Notes: a model not told the origin generated them from the letters alone. A stretch of DNA of 64,000 nucleotides from Nocardia flavorosea (GCF_015477805.1 NZ_JADLQL010000001.1:1922001-1986000); one strand, 5' to 3'; positions 1 through 9,449 are shown, counted from the stretch's first letter. Numbers and translations: made by a program.

Positions 1-1
1 G

Positions 2-1252
2 ATGGTGTCGTGGGAGTACCCACCCGTGGTCGTCGGGGGTCTGGGCAGGCATGTCCACCACCTCGCGACCTCGCTGGCGGCGGCCGGGAACGAAGTGGTG
101 GTGCTCGCCCGGCGCCCCACCGGAACCAGCCCCGCCACTCATCCCACACATTCGTTCGTCGCCGAAGGCGTGCTGGTGGTGGCGGTCGCCGAGGATCCGC
201 CGATCTTCGATTTCGGCGAGGATATGCTCGCCTGGACCCTGGCCATGGGGCACGCGATGGTGCGCGCCGGGGTCGCTCTGGACAAACCCGGTATCGGCGA
301 GGGCTGGACCCCCGATGTGGTGCACGCGCACGATTGGCTGGTGGCCCATCCGGCGATCGCGCTGGCCGAGTACTACGACGTCCCCCTCGTTTCCACGATC
401 CACGCCACCGAGGCCGGCCGGCACAGCGGCTGGGTCGCGGGCCGGGTGAACCGGCAGGTGCATTCGGTCGAATGGTGGCTGGCCAACGAATCGGACGCGC
501 TCATCACCTGCTCGACCTCCATGCAGGACGAGGTGGAACGGCTCTACCGGCCGGACCGGGTTCCCGTACACGTGATCCGCAACGGAATCGACGTGGGCGC
601 CTGGTCGTTCCGCGCCCGCTCGCCACGTAGCGGTCCGCCGCGCCTGTTGTATGTAGGACGGCTCGAATACGAGAAAGGTATCCAGGACGCGATCGCCGCG
701 CTACCCCGCATCCGCCGCGCCCACCCCGGCACCACACTGACCATCGCCGGGGCCGGCACCCAGTTCGAATGGCTGCGGGAACGCGCCCGCGTGCACCGGG
801 TGGCGCGCGCGGTGCATTTCACCGGGCAGCTGGACCATGCGGAACTGCTGGGCTGGCTGCACGGGGCAGACGCCATCGTGCTGCCCAGCCGGTACGAACC
901 GTTCGGGATCGTCGCGCTGGAAGCGGCAGCCACCGGAACACCGCTGATCACCTCGACGGCGGGCGGGCTCGGCGAAGCCGTGATCGACGGCGTAACCGGT
1001 GCCTCGTTCGAACCCGCGGACGTCGACGGTCTGGTGGACGCGGTCATCGCGGTTCTCGACGACCCCGCCGCCGCGCAGCAACGCGCACGAGCCGCCCGGG
1101 ACCGGCTCACCGAGGATTTCGCCTGGGATGTGGTCGCCGCCGAAACCGCCGGGGTGTACTCCGGCGCGAAACGCCGCGTCCGCACGCCGCTCGGCCGGCC
1201 CGAAATCGACCGCCGCCCGCTCCCGGAACGGGATCCGGCGCAGCCGTTGTGA
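2..1252 (+). CDS. GT4 alpha-glucosyltransferase, Rv3032-like (5' end cut by window)
   Basis: This is a GT-B fold, family 4 retaining glycosyltransferase. The first visible residues MVSWEYPPVVVGGLGRHVHH match the start of the glycogen-synthase-like group, where a few more residues (M-R-I-L type) usually come first, so the true start is probably just outside the window. The donor-site E-x7-E motif is seen as EPFGIVALE near residues 299-307, and VHAHDWLVAHPA is the conserved acceptor-side loop. The closest relative I recognise is M. tuberculosis Rv3032, which makes alpha-1,4-glucan for methylglucose lipopolysaccharide and glycogen. The enzyme should be cytosolic and use a nucleotide-activated glucose. 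Its stop codon overlaps the GTG of the next small gene (GTGA), so the two are probably translated together. Confidence 0.9.
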   Translation: MVSWEYPPVVVGGLGRHVHHLATSLAAAGNEVVVLARRPTGTSPATHPTHSFVAEGVLVVAVAEDPPIFDFGEDMLAWTLAMGHAMVRAGVALDKPGIGEGWTPDVVHAHDWLVAHPAIALAEYYDVPLVSTIHATEAGRHSGWVAGRVNRQVHSVEWWLANESDALITCSTSMQDEVERLYRPDRVPVHVIRNGIDVGAWSFRARSPRSGPPRLLYVGRLEYEKGIQDAIAALPRIRRAHPGTTLTIAGAGTQFEWLRERARVHRVARAVHFTGQLDHAELLGWLHGADAIVLPSRYEPFGIVALEAAATGTPLITSTAGGLGEAVIDGVTGASFEPADVDGLVDAVIAVLDDPAAAQQRARAARDRLTEDFAWDVVAAETAGVYSGAKRRVRTPLGRPEIDRRPLPERDPAQPL

Positions 1253-1494
1253 ACTGCTCACGTTTCGCTGTTGTCCCTGCGCTCGCCGCCGCCGGTCTGC
1301 TGTTCACCGGCGCCACCGCCGGAGCTCTCCCACAGGTCGGTGTCGACGCCGGAACCTCGGCCGGAACCGAGGCCGAGGTCGACCGCTCGGGTGTGGACGG
1401 CAGTGTGGAAGGCAATGCCGACGCCGGCGTCACGGTGGGCCACCGGCACCTGGACACGGAGGGCGGCGGTTCCGGATCACTCGGGCTGGGCTGA
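1249..1494 (+). CDS. Small secreted Gly/Ala-rich protein
   Basis: This is an 81-aa protein whose GTG start overlaps the stop of the glucosyltransferase by four bases. Residues 1-27 form a signal peptide (short charged start, then PALAAAGLLFTGATAGA). The mature part is acidic and rich in Gly, Val and Asp (GVDAGTSAGTEAEVDRSGVD), with no cysteine and no domain I recognise. The overlap and the clean signal peptide argue for a real gene, although it lies within a longer open frame. The mature protein should be exported; its role is unknown. Confidence 0.6.
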   Translation: MNCSRFAVVPALAAAGLLFTGATAGALPQVGVDAGTSAGTEAEVDRSGVDGSVEGNADAGVTVGHRHLDTEGGGSGSLGLG

Positions 1495-1527
1495 TCCGAT
1501 CGGCAACGGCGTCGTCGAATACCGGGG

Positions 1528-2838
1528 TCAGGGTTTCTCGCGGAAGGTGAAGATCTCCCCGATCCGGGTGGCGACCACGACCTCGCCCTCGGCGCCCACG
1601 GCGGTGCCGGTCGTGGTGCCCGACGCACCGGGCAGGACGTCGGAGTCGACGGTGGCGCCGGTGGCGGTATCGAAGGTGATCAGATTCAGGCCGTCACCGA
1701 TGGCGGCGGGGACGTAGCCGGTTCCGCCGGCCGTTTGCACGGGGGCGCCGCGCAGGGCCAGGTCCTTGCGCTCCCACACTGTTTCGTAGCTGGTGCCGGT
1801 ATCGCGCAGGGCCATCAGGTAGCCGTCGTCACCGGCCGGGATGATCAGGCCGTCGTCGGAGACCGAAATCCCGCGGCGCGGCTCCCAGTCCAGGTGGGCT
1901 TCCCATTTAGGTTTGCCGTCGGCCGTATCGACGGCCAGCAGTCGCCGGCTGTTGTCACCGATGTAGAGGGTGGCTCCGTCCGCCGAGAGGGCAGGATCGG
2001 TGGCGCTGCCCCCGGCCAGGATATCCCGGCTCCACTCCTGCACGACCTTGCCGTCGGCGTAGCGCAACGCCACCAGGGCGGCATCGGGTTCGCCGGGTTT
2101 GCGCACCGTGGCGTAGATCCGCCCGGAGTCGACGTCCATCGCGGCGATGGTGGCCACCGCGCAATCCGGGCCGCCGGTCGCGCAGTCCTCGAGACCTTCA
2201 CCGGCCGGCGGCCAGTCGAGGTTGGGGGTTTGCAGGAAATCGGGGGTCGGCAGCAGTTGCTGGGTCGGCACCATCCGTTTGCCGGTCTGCCGTTCCAGCA
2301 CATCCACCTGACCCGATTGAGTGATCACCAGCAGATGACCGTCGCCGGTGAACTGCATCCCGGCCGGCACCCCGGCCACCGGAGTGCGCCAGCGCGGCTG
2401 GCCGAGCAAGTTCGCCGATTCCACTGCGCTGTCCAGCCCCACATACACATTGCTGGCGCCGTCGAGCAGGGTGGGCGAGTAGATGGCATTCGGGCCCAGC
2501 GGGTTGCAGAAGCGTTTCCGGCCCGTCGGCATCTGGTAGGAGAAGATGTCGCAGTTCGCGTCGGTGCGGGTGGTCACGAAGATCTGCCCCTCCGACCCCA
2601 CCGTCACCGGCTGCGCGATGGGACCGCCCACAGGACGCGACCACCGCAGGCTCAACGCCCGGGACCCGGTGACCGGAGTATTGCTGCTGTTGCGGGCCTC
2701 GTGTCCCGCCGCGGGCCAGCCCAGACCCCGGCCGACAGTGATGTCGTCCACATCGGTCCCGCACGCGGTGAGTACCCCCACCGCCGCGACCATCACCGCG
2801 AGCCAGGACCCGGTCCGTACGCCGCCGCCGATACGCAC
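1528..2838 (-). CDS. PQQ-like beta-propeller lipoprotein, Rv3035-like
   Basis: This 436-aa protein has a lipoprotein signal (VGVLTAC, lipidated Cys at residue 26) followed by a repeat-rich beta-propeller. Blades show the spacing of outer-membrane BamB or PQQ-type propellers, with recurring strands such as LLAVDTADGKPKWEAHLDWE and VDVLERQTGKRM. It should sit on the outer face of the plasma membrane, and no catalytic residues can be named. A GGAGGAG site 8 nt before the GTG at 2838 supports this start. Order and family match M. tuberculosis Rv3035, which also neighbours the Rv3032 and Rv3034c genes. Its precise function is unknown. Confidence 0.8.
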   Translation of the reverse strand: MRIGGGVRTGSWLAVMVAAVGVLTACGTDVDDITVGRGLGWPAAGHEARNSSNTPVTGSRALSLRWSRPVGGPIAQPVTVGSEGQIFVTTRTDANCDIFSYQMPTGRKRFCNPLGPNAIYSPTLLDGASNVYVGLDSAVESANLLGQPRWRTPVAGVPAGMQFTGDGHLLVITQSGQVDVLERQTGKRMVPTQQLLPTPDFLQTPNLDWPPAGEGLEDCATGGPDCAVATIAAMDVDSGRIYATVRKPGEPDAALVALRYADGKVVQEWSRDILAGGSATDPALSADGATLYIGDNSRRLLAVDTADGKPKWEAHLDWEPRRGISVSDDGLIIPAGDDGYLMALRDTGTSYETVWERKDLALRGAPVQTAGGTGYVPAAIGDGLNLITFDTATGATVDSDVLPGASGTTTGTAVGAEGEVVVATRIGEIFTFREKP

Positions 2839-3033
2839 CTGCTGGTCTCCTCCGTCGTCCTGTCGCCCCGGCCATGTGTGAGATTAACGGAAGGGTATAG
2901 GCCGGGCCCGCGGAGCACGAAAGTAGGCTGTTCGGCGGTAGGGGGCCGCGGCATACCGGCACGAGCAGGCAGCGGCTTGCGTGAACCACGGAGCGCGCCG
3001 ACCGCTCGTGCCCAGAGATTCAGGAGAGACGTC

Positions 3034-3783
3034 GTGACGAGCATGTGGGGCGCACCGTTGCGCACACGATGGCAGGGTTCCCGGCGCCGGGACCCCAGGC
3101 AGGCCCGTTTCCTCACCCGCGATTCGCTGCGCTGGGTCGTGGCCAACCGTGCCTACACACCCTGGTATCTGGTGCGGTACTACCGGTTGCTCAAATTCCG
3201 GCTGGCCAATCCGCATGTGATCCTGCGCGGCATGGTTTTCTTCGGCAAACGGGTCGAAGTGCACGCCACCCCCGGCCTGGGCCGGCTCGAAATCGGACGC
3301 TGGGTCCATATCGGCGACGGTAACGCCATCCGCTGCCACGAGGGCTCGCTGCGGATCGGCGACAAGGTCGTGTTCGGCAAGGACAACGTGGTCAACACCT
3401 ACCTCGATATCGAGATCGGCGAATCGACACTGGTCGCGGACTGGTGCTACATCACCGATTTCGACCACCGCATGGACGACATCACCATGCCGATCAAGGA
3501 CCAGGGCATCGTGAAGAGCCCGGTGCGGATCGGGCCCGACACCTGGATCGCCGCGAAGGTCACCGTCCTGCGCGAGACGCGGGTCGGACGGGGTTGCGTG
3601 CTGGGCGCGCACGCGGTGGTGAAAGGCGACATCCCGGATTACAGCATCGCCGTCGGCGCTCCCGCGCGTGTGGTGAAGAACCGCAAATCGACGTGGGAGG
3701 CGGGTGCCGCCGAACGCGCGGCCCGTGAGGCCGCGCTCGCCGATATCGAACGCAAGAAGAACGGAGTCACGCAGGACGCGTGA
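3034..3783 (+). CDS. LbH-type acyltransferase (hexapeptide repeat), Rv3034c-like
   Basis: This 249-aa protein belongs to the left-handed beta-helix acetyl/acyltransferases. The hexapeptide region runs from about residue 75 to 225 (LEIGRWVHIGDGN, LRIGDKVVFGKDN, VRIGPDTWIAAKVTVLRETR), and ends with the typical VVKGDIPDYSIAVGAPARVVK segment. YITDFDHRMDD carries the catalytic-site His expected in this family. A GTG at 3034 with AGGAG 7 nt upstream is preferred over the ATG at 3043, which is too far from the site. The gene is divergent from the propeller lipoprotein and likely modifies an envelope sugar or glycolipid. The acyl donor and acceptor are unknown. Confidence 0.85.
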   Translation: MTSMWGAPLRTRWQGSRRRDPRQARFLTRDSLRWVVANRAYTPWYLVRYYRLLKFRLANPHVILRGMVFFGKRVEVHATPGLGRLEIGRWVHIGDGNAIRCHEGSLRIGDKVVFGKDNVVNTYLDIEIGESTLVADWCYITDFDHRMDDITMPIKDQGIVKSPVRIGPDTWIAAKVTVLRETRVGRGCVLGAHAVVKGDIPDYSIAVGAPARVVKNRKSTWEAGAAERAAREAALADIERKKNGVTQDA

Positions 3784-3826
3784 AAACGCGGCCCGCGCGG
3801 TTGCGCCCGCCACTTCTCGAGCCGCG

Positions 3827-4375
3827 CTATTTCACCGATTCCATCTTCTTCACGATGCGTTGCACGGTGAGCCAGGTGCGGGTGGTGATGTCCTTGCCGT
3901 AGTTCCGTTCCAGCCACACCATGAAATTCGGGGAGTTCGGCGAGGAATTGTCGGTGATCGAGAGAAAGGCCCGCGCCTGCTCGTCGTAGCCGACAACCTC
4001 GGTACGCGGATCGGTATCGACGGGCATCTCGACGCGGGAGTGCGCACCGTCCTTGAAGAAGGTCACGGTCAGATAGGTTTCGCGGCCGTGGGTGTAGCCG
4101 GCGAAGGGATCGCGGTCCAGCAGGGCGCGTAGCTCGGCGTGGGTACGGATCATCGTGCCGCCCGCGATCCCGAGCTCGGCGTTCAAGGCCGCCTGGATAC
4201 GGGCCTCGAGCTCCGCACCGGGGGTCTCCTCGGTGGCGAACACGATATTGCCGCTGGACAGCACCGACGCGACCGATTCGTAGCCGAGCCCGGTGAACAC
4301 ACCGCGCAATTTCTCGTTGCTCATATTCGGATTGCTGGGCATGATGCCGCGGAGCAACGCCGCGTACCTGGTCAT
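3827..4375 (-). CDS. DUF1697 family protein
   Basis: This is a 182-aa protein starting MTRYAALLRGIMPSNPNMSN. The opening YAALLRGI, the following LRGVFTGLGYESVASVLSSG and GNIVFATEE are the signature of DUF1697. The frame extends 20 codons further upstream, but the family starts at this internal Met. The protein is soluble, without signal peptide or membrane segment. Its biochemical role is not established. It converges with the acyltransferase gene and is divergent from the small secreted protein that follows. Confidence 0.8.
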   Translation of the reverse strand: MTRYAALLRGIMPSNPNMSNEKLRGVFTGLGYESVASVLSSGNIVFATEETPGAELEARIQAALNAELGIAGGTMIRTHAELRALLDRDPFAGYTHGRETYLTVTFFKDGAHSRVEMPVDTDPRTEVVGYDEQARAFLSITDNSSPNSPNFMVWLERNYGKDITTRTWLTVQRIVKKMESVK

Positions 4376-4531
4376 GGGCAGACCGTACCCCGGCGCCCGG
4401 ACATCTTCCCGAGCCCGCACAGGCGTCCTGCCCACGAAACCACGGGCAGGGCAACCCGGGGCTGGGCCGCATCCGGAATCGACGCTATCTTCGCTCGTGA
4501 TCGGTACCTCCCGGTCAGGAAGGAAGTAAGC

Positions 4532-4762
4532 ATGCGTCGCACTCTTCGGGCCGGCCTGCTGGCCTCGGCTCTGCTGATAACCCCGGTTGCGGGCGCGGCC
4601 ACCGCCGCGGCCGTGCCGCTCGTGCCGCAGTCACACCCCGCGGCCGAACGAGCGGCGTCCGCCGATATCGGGCTCGTCTGCACCATGCAGTACCCGCCGA
4701 CTCCCCTCTGCTGGCTGTCGTCGTTGTCGGCGTCGATTTCGGGACCGTCCACGGCGGGCTGA
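4532..4762 (+). CDS. Small secreted protein of unknown function
   Basis: This 76-aa product starts at an ATG preceded by AGGAAGG. Residues 1-29 are a signal peptide (MRRTLRAGLLASALLITPVA, then AxA-type cleavage). The short mature part carries two cysteines (GLVCTMQYPPTPLCWL) that could form a disulfide outside the cell. Small two-Cys exported proteins of this shape are common in Nocardia and mycobacteria, but I cannot name a family. It is divergent from the DUF1697 gene. Confidence 0.6.
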   Translation: MRRTLRAGLLASALLITPVAGAATAAAVPLVPQSHPAAERAASADIGLVCTMQYPPTPLCWLSSLSASISGPSTAG

Positions 4763-5027
4763 CCCGCCACCCGGCTCGCCCCGGGGTAGTGCGCCGCCTC
4801 CCCGGGGCACCGATCGTGTGCGAAACGGCAACGGCAACGCAATTCGCGTCTGCCCGTTTCGTATTGCGATCTCGTGGCTACTCCAACAGCCTGGGCGGAG
4901 TTGCCTACGATGGCTGCACCGATCGATATCGTCCAGCAGTTCACCCGGTCTGCTCCCGAGCGCCGGTTCACACTGTGGTGCCGGACACCGATATGCCGGA
5001 TATCGATTGCCGAAGGCGGGAGGGGCG

Positions 5028-7061
5028 ATGCCAGGAGAAGGCCCGGTCTTGCATGGGCTGGAACCGATCACCGGGCAGCTGATCGAACAGTTGGTCCAGC
5101 GGCCGGACGGCCGGAGCCGGTTGCTACCGGTGATTGTCGCGGTGGGGCCGCCCGGCAGCGGGAAAACCGTTCTCCTGCAGGCACTCGCTCAACGCTGCGC
5201 CAAATTGCCGCTCGCCCAGGTCGATCTGGGGCGAGGTGAGCGCGCCCCGCGCGAAGTCTTCGGTGAACTCGCGTTCGAACTGGGCCGCAAACGATCACAG
5301 TTCGGCAGCATCACCTTTCCGCAATTGTGGCTGTGCCTGGTGGCGGTCGGCAGCACACTGCACATGCAGGCCGACAACCGCCGGGCGGCGCTGCAGAGCC
5401 TGCGCCAGGTCGTCTCCAGCGCCCAGCCCATGGAAGCGCGCAGCCAGAGCGTCGCCGATATCCTCGAGGCCGCCGGACAGGTTCCCGAAGGTTTGTCGCC
5501 GTGGGTGGGTATGGCCGTGGAAAGCCTGCTGCAGAGCCTGAACCGGCTCAGTATCCGGCGCCGTATCAAACGCGGGCCGCGGCTCACCGGTGATCAGGTC
5601 GAACGTGCGGATATGCTCATCGACCTCGCCAAATGGGCGCACGGTGACGAGGAATCCCGCGCCGAAGCCGACGCCATCTTCGGAATGGCATTTCTGCACG
5701 ATCTACGGCATGCCTACAGCGGTATGCGAGGAACGGGGCGCACCCTCAATTCCGTCCTGCTGCTGGACAATGCGCACACCCCCGCGGGCAGGCTGTTCCT
5801 GCAGACACTGCGCGAGGCGCGGCGGCGCAACGGCGCCGAACCCGATCCGCTGGTGGTCGTCGCCACCAGCGCGCAATGGCTGCCTGCCTGGAGCGAATGC
5901 TGGCACCGGCCCGGAATGCACCGTTTCAGCGATATCGCCGAACGCCGCGAACCGGAGCACCGGACCGGGGGTATCGACTGGCCGGAACCGCGCACGCCGC
6001 CGGATATCTTCACCGACTGGGCGTCCGCCGAGAATCCGGCGGCCTCCTGGTTTCCCTGGTACCTGGTGGACCTGAGCCGGATGAGCGCGCAGACCACCGG
6101 GGATCTCGCCGCCGACCAGCGGATGCGCTCGGTGCCCCGGGTCGCGGATTTCGTCCGTGCCCTGACCGGCGGCAACGCCGCCGCCACCGCCGATGTCCTC
6201 GCCGCGCTCGCCCGGACCGGGGACGACGACCCGCTCGCCGGCGCGCGAACCGTCCTCACCAGCGCCGTAGGCACCCACCACGATCCCCTGCAGGAACCGG
6301 TCGACGACCCCGGCACGGTACTGGAACGGGCCCGCGAACGGCTGCTGGGCGATTTCGCGGACGCCGAAAGCCTGCGGGATCTGGTCACCGCCGCTGCCGG
6401 CCGCACCGTGGATGTGCTCTATCAACGGGAGATCCTGGACACCGCCCTGCCGGACGGGGAGGCGTTGCTCCAGGAACTGCGTAACCGGCTGTGGATCCGG
6501 ACCACCGGCGCCCCGGAACCGGAGATGGTGCTCGATACCTGGCTACGCCGGATCCTGCTGTGTGAACTCGCCGATCGTGCACTCGACGATCCCCGGAACT
6601 GGGAGGCCACCCATACGATCTGCCGGGATGTCTACCGGCGCAAATTCGCGGAAGGCGAGGCCGCGGCCGAAATTGCGGCCATCTACCACGATCTCGCCCT
6701 CGGCGAACTCGGATCGGCCATCGAATACCTCGAGCGGCCGTTCCTGCCCGGGCAGACGGAGTTCGGCCATACCACCGCCACCGCCTGGCTCTCCGATCTG
6801 GACCTGATCACTTCGGCGCCGCGCCGCCCGGATGCCGACGGAACCCCGTTCACACAGGTCGAAGCGATCGTCCGGGACAACGGTCTGGAACCCGAGCACG
6901 AGATGGCGTGGCTGATCGCCGCGCTGTGGGTGTCCAACGATCCGCTCGGTGATCCGCAACGCAGTCTCGACCGCACCATCGAGAACGAATTCCGGCAGCT
7001 GGCCCGGGGCCTGGGCCGCGGGGCATTGCTGCTGTACGAACGAGCGGAGAGGTATCGATGA
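5028..7061 (+). CDS. P-loop NTPase, first gene of an NTPase/binding-protein pair
   Basis: This 677-aa soluble protein has a Walker A motif GPPGSGKT at residues 40-47 and a likely Walker B strand NSVLLLDNAH near residues 239-248, with VVVATSAQW resembling a sensor strand. The overall look is AAA+/STAND-like, with a long helical C-terminal half of unknown fold. ATG at 5028 has GGAGGG just upstream; the frame is open further 5' but that part is not protein-like. Its stop overlaps the start of the next gene by 4 nt (ATGA), so it is coupled to a membrane-anchored extracytoplasmic binding protein. No effector domain is obvious. The job is unknown; signalling or stress response is a guess. Confidence 0.75.
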   Translation: MPGEGPVLHGLEPITGQLIEQLVQRPDGRSRLLPVIVAVGPPGSGKTVLLQALAQRCAKLPLAQVDLGRGERAPREVFGELAFELGRKRSQFGSITFPQLWLCLVAVGSTLHMQADNRRAALQSLRQVVSSAQPMEARSQSVADILEAAGQVPEGLSPWVGMAVESLLQSLNRLSIRRRIKRGPRLTGDQVERADMLIDLAKWAHGDEESRAEADAIFGMAFLHDLRHAYSGMRGTGRTLNSVLLLDNAHTPAGRLFLQTLREARRRNGAEPDPLVVVATSAQWLPAWSECWHRPGMHRFSDIAERREPEHRTGGIDWPEPRTPPDIFTDWASAENPAASWFPWYLVDLSRMSAQTTGDLAADQRMRSVPRVADFVRALTGGNAAATADVLAALARTGDDDPLAGARTVLTSAVGTHHDPLQEPVDDPGTVLERARERLLGDFADAESLRDLVTAAAGRTVDVLYQREILDTALPDGEALLQELRNRLWIRTTGAPEPEMVLDTWLRRILLCELADRALDDPRNWEATHTICRDVYRRKFAEGEAAAEIAAIYHDLALGELGSAIEYLERPFLPGQTEFGHTTATAWLSDLDLITSAPRRPDADGTPFTQVEAIVRDNGLEPEHEMAWLIAALWVSNDPLGDPQRSLDRTIENEFRQLARGLGRGALLLYERAERYR

Positions 7062-8521
7062 CCACCCTGATCCAGCCGCCACCGCCCGGCTACCGGAAAT
7101 GGTGGTGGATTCCCGCCGCGCTCCTGGGGGTGGCGCTGCTCGTAGCCGCGGCGATCTGGCTGCCCGGCCGCTTCGCAACGGACAACCGTTGCGCGGACGG
7201 CGTCGTCCGTACCGCTGAGGGCGGCGAATGCGTCGGAGTCACCGACGGCAGCTACAAGTTCGCCGACGAACTCACCGATATCGAGAATCGCATCCTCGCC
7301 CAGAACTCCGCGGTCGAGCAATCCGGGGAGCCGTATGTGAGCATCGTCTTGCTCACACCGATGACATCGGGCAGCAATGCCGAAGGCAACGTCACGATGG
7401 CGGGAATCCTGCACCGGCTCGCCGGCGCGCATCTGGCTCAGCTCGCCGCGAACGAGACCAGTATCTGGCAGCGCACCCCGAAGATCCGGTTGCTGCTGGC
7501 CAATCCCGGCGTTGATTTCGCCGCCTGGCCGACGGTCGTCGACGAGATCGAGGCACGTCGCGTGGACGAGCGGATCGTCGCGGTCACCGGGATCTCATTC
7601 AGTTTCCAGAACGCGCTGGACGCGATCGGAGAACTCACCCGCCGGGAGATGCCGGTGATCGCCTCCACTCTCACAGTCGACAATCTCCCACCCTGGCGGG
7701 GCTTCTTGAAGGTGTCGCCGTCTGCCTCGGAACACGCACGCGCCGCCGCCGAATTCCTCGCCGGAAGCGACGACCGGATCCTGATCGTTCGCGACGACAG
7801 CCCGGCCGACCAATACGGCCGCACCCTGGCCGAAGCCTTCCAGGCCCGATTCCCCGACGATCCACAGCGTCTCGTGGAACGACCGGAGACCTTCGATTCC
7901 AAAGCCGGCGATGTATCCATCGCGTTCCACATGATGATGCCGAATATCTGCCGGCTCGCACCCCGCACGATCTATTTCGCCGGCCGGGGCGCCGAGGCGC
8001 TGGAATTCCTCACCGCGCTCGCCACGCGTCCGTGCAACGACGCTCTGGTCCACGTGGTCACCGCCGACGATATGCCGTACTACCAGCTCGCGGAGGTGCC
8101 CGCCGGGAAGGCATTGGAAACGGGCGTCCGGGTGCTGTACACCGGTCTCGTACATCCGCAGGCGTGGGAGGATCACCCCGATCGGTTCAATCCCTTCTCG
8201 GTCGAGCAGTTCTCACCCGATTGCGAGGGACCCATCTGCTATCGGAACTTCTCCGACGGCAGTCTGGACGATTTCGCGGCCATCATGGAGCACGATGCCG
8301 TGGTGACAGCTGTCCAGGCGATCCGGAATGCCGCCGCGTTCGTGCCGGAGGTCAAGGATTCGGGCCCGGTCCTGCAGGCGATGAAGGGACTGCACTCGGA
8401 CCGGAAGTTCCTGGGCGCCAGCGGGACTCTTTCGTTCGAGAACGGGCTGCCGATGGATAAACCGATCCCGATCCTGGAGGCGAAACTCGGCGCTCCACCG
8501 GAGTACATCGGTTTGCCTTGA
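7058..8521 (+). CDS. Membrane-anchored type 1 periplasmic-binding-like protein
   Basis: This 487-aa protein has a short Pro-rich cytoplasmic start, one membrane segment at about residues 13-36 (KWWWIPAALLGVALLVAAAI) and a large extracytoplasmic part. That part reads as a two-lobed type 1 periplasmic-binding fold of the branched-chain amino acid receptor kind: VSIVLLTPMT, IRLLLANPG, IVAVTGISFSFQNALDA and RILIVRDDSPADQYGRTLAE. Four to six cysteines (NRCADG, GGECVG, CEGPICY) suggest disulfides. No lipobox and no ABC permease or ATPase gene is nearby, so transport is unlikely. Coupled translation with the NTPase suggests an outside sensor feeding an inside ATPase. Confidence 0.75.
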   Translation: MTTLIQPPPPGYRKWWWIPAALLGVALLVAAAIWLPGRFATDNRCADGVVRTAEGGECVGVTDGSYKFADELTDIENRILAQNSAVEQSGEPYVSIVLLTPMTSGSNAEGNVTMAGILHRLAGAHLAQLAANETSIWQRTPKIRLLLANPGVDFAAWPTVVDEIEARRVDERIVAVTGISFSFQNALDAIGELTRREMPVIASTLTVDNLPPWRGFLKVSPSASEHARAAAEFLAGSDDRILIVRDDSPADQYGRTLAEAFQARFPDDPQRLVERPETFDSKAGDVSIAFHMMMPNICRLAPRTIYFAGRGAEALEFLTALATRPCNDALVHVVTADDMPYYQLAEVPAGKALETGVRVLYTGLVHPQAWEDHPDRFNPFSVEQFSPDCEGPICYRNFSDGSLDDFAAIMEHDAVVTAVQAIRNAAAFVPEVKDSGPVLQAMKGLHSDRKFLGASGTLSFENGLPMDKPIPILEAKLGAPPEYIGLP

Positions 8522-8831
8522 CCCTTTCCCGCACTGCGGGCCCGGGATTGCTGCCGGCCTCGTCACGACCGACACGGAGTACCTGGAGCCCGGCCGGCAT
8601 GCGCTGGTATCCGCCGCGTCGCCGGCCCTCCGTCGTCGGCGATACGCTCATCGACGGCACCCCGGCCGGGCCGGCGCGCCCCTGTTCGTGATACGACCTC
8701 CGCTGCCGCCGCACTGTGGTCCGTGCGGGCGGTGCCTCTCCGCCGGCGCTTACCGGGTCGACCACCGTATCGCGACGGCCGCAGTCGCGGCGCTGCGAGC
8801 TGCGGGCCGTCCGAACCGGATTCCGGCCGGG
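8522..8831. other. Intergenic gap, nothing recognised
   Basis: These 310 bases lie between the end of the binding-protein gene and the 3' end of the convergent GNAT gene. Open frames on both strands look like shadows, and I see no RNA gene, clear hairpin with a T-tract, or repeat. Confidence 0.5.
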
Positions 8832-9449
8832 TTACCGCGGATCCAGCGGCGCACCGTGTGCTGCGCGGTGGGCGATCCGGGCGGTCAACCGGTCGCGAGC
8901 CCCGGGCCATTCGGCGGCGAGGATCGAGTAGACCACCGTGTTCCGGCGGCTTCCGTCCCGCCGCACGGCATGCTGGCGCAGGACCCCCTCCTGAACCGCG
9001 CCGAGCGCGGTGACGGCCTCGCGGGAACGCGTATTGCGGTCGTCGACAGTGAATTCCGCGCGCAGGGCGCCGAGCGTGCCGAAAACATGGTCCAGCAGCA
9101 GCAGTTTCGCTTCGGGATTTATCACAGTGCCGCGGACTCGTTGCGAATACCAGGTGAAACCGATGGTCACCCGGCCGTGCCGCTCGTCGGTGTTGTAGAG
9201 CGAGGTGGTGCCGACGATCCGGTTGTCGCGCAGGTCCACCGCGACGAGCACCTGACGCCCCGAAGAAAGGGCATGGGCCACGGTTTCGGCCGACGGAGGC
9301 TGTGACTCGATACCTTCGGGGAAGTAACGCAGGGTGTCGGGATCGTCGTATGCGGCGGTCAGATCGCCGGCGTCGCCGGGTTCCAGCGGACGGAGCAGCA
9401 CATGATCGCCGCGCAGGTGTGGCGGGCGCTCCCAGTACTCGTTTCCCAT
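8832..9449 (-). CDS. GNAT family N-acetyltransferase (RimJ/RimL type)
   Basis: This 205-aa protein opens with LRGDHVLLRPLEPGDAGDLTAAY, the usual start of RimJ/RimL-like acetyltransferases. The acetyl-CoA-binding half contains RVTIGFTWYSQRVRGTVINPEAK followed by LLLDHVFGTLGALRAEFTVDDRNTRSREA, as in the group that recognises amino groups of proteins or small molecules. ATG at 9449 has AGGAG upstream; the open frame continues much further but overlaps non-coding sequence. Its substrate is unknown. It follows the THUMP-like gene on the same strand, separated by a strong hairpin, so it is probably transcribed on its own. Confidence 0.85.
   Translation of the reverse strand: MGNEYWERPPHLRGDHVLLRPLEPGDAGDLTAAYDDPDTLRYFPEGIESQPPSAETVAHALSSGRQVLVAVDLRDNRIVGTTSLYNTDERHGRVTIGFTWYSQRVRGTVINPEAKLLLLDHVFGTLGALRAEFTVDDRNTRSREAVTALGAVQEGVLRQHAVRRDGSRRNTVVYSILAAEWPGARDRLTARIAHRAAHGAPLDPR

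Noticed and set aside
1735..3033. Long open frame before the LbH acyltransferase
   Set aside because: It runs antisense through the propeller gene; composition is typical of a high-GC shadow and the ribosome site fixes the start at 3034.
4587..5027. Upstream extension of the NTPase frame
   Set aside because: It overlaps the small secreted gene in another frame and reads as Arg/Pro-rich noise; GGAGGG before ATG 5028 is better.
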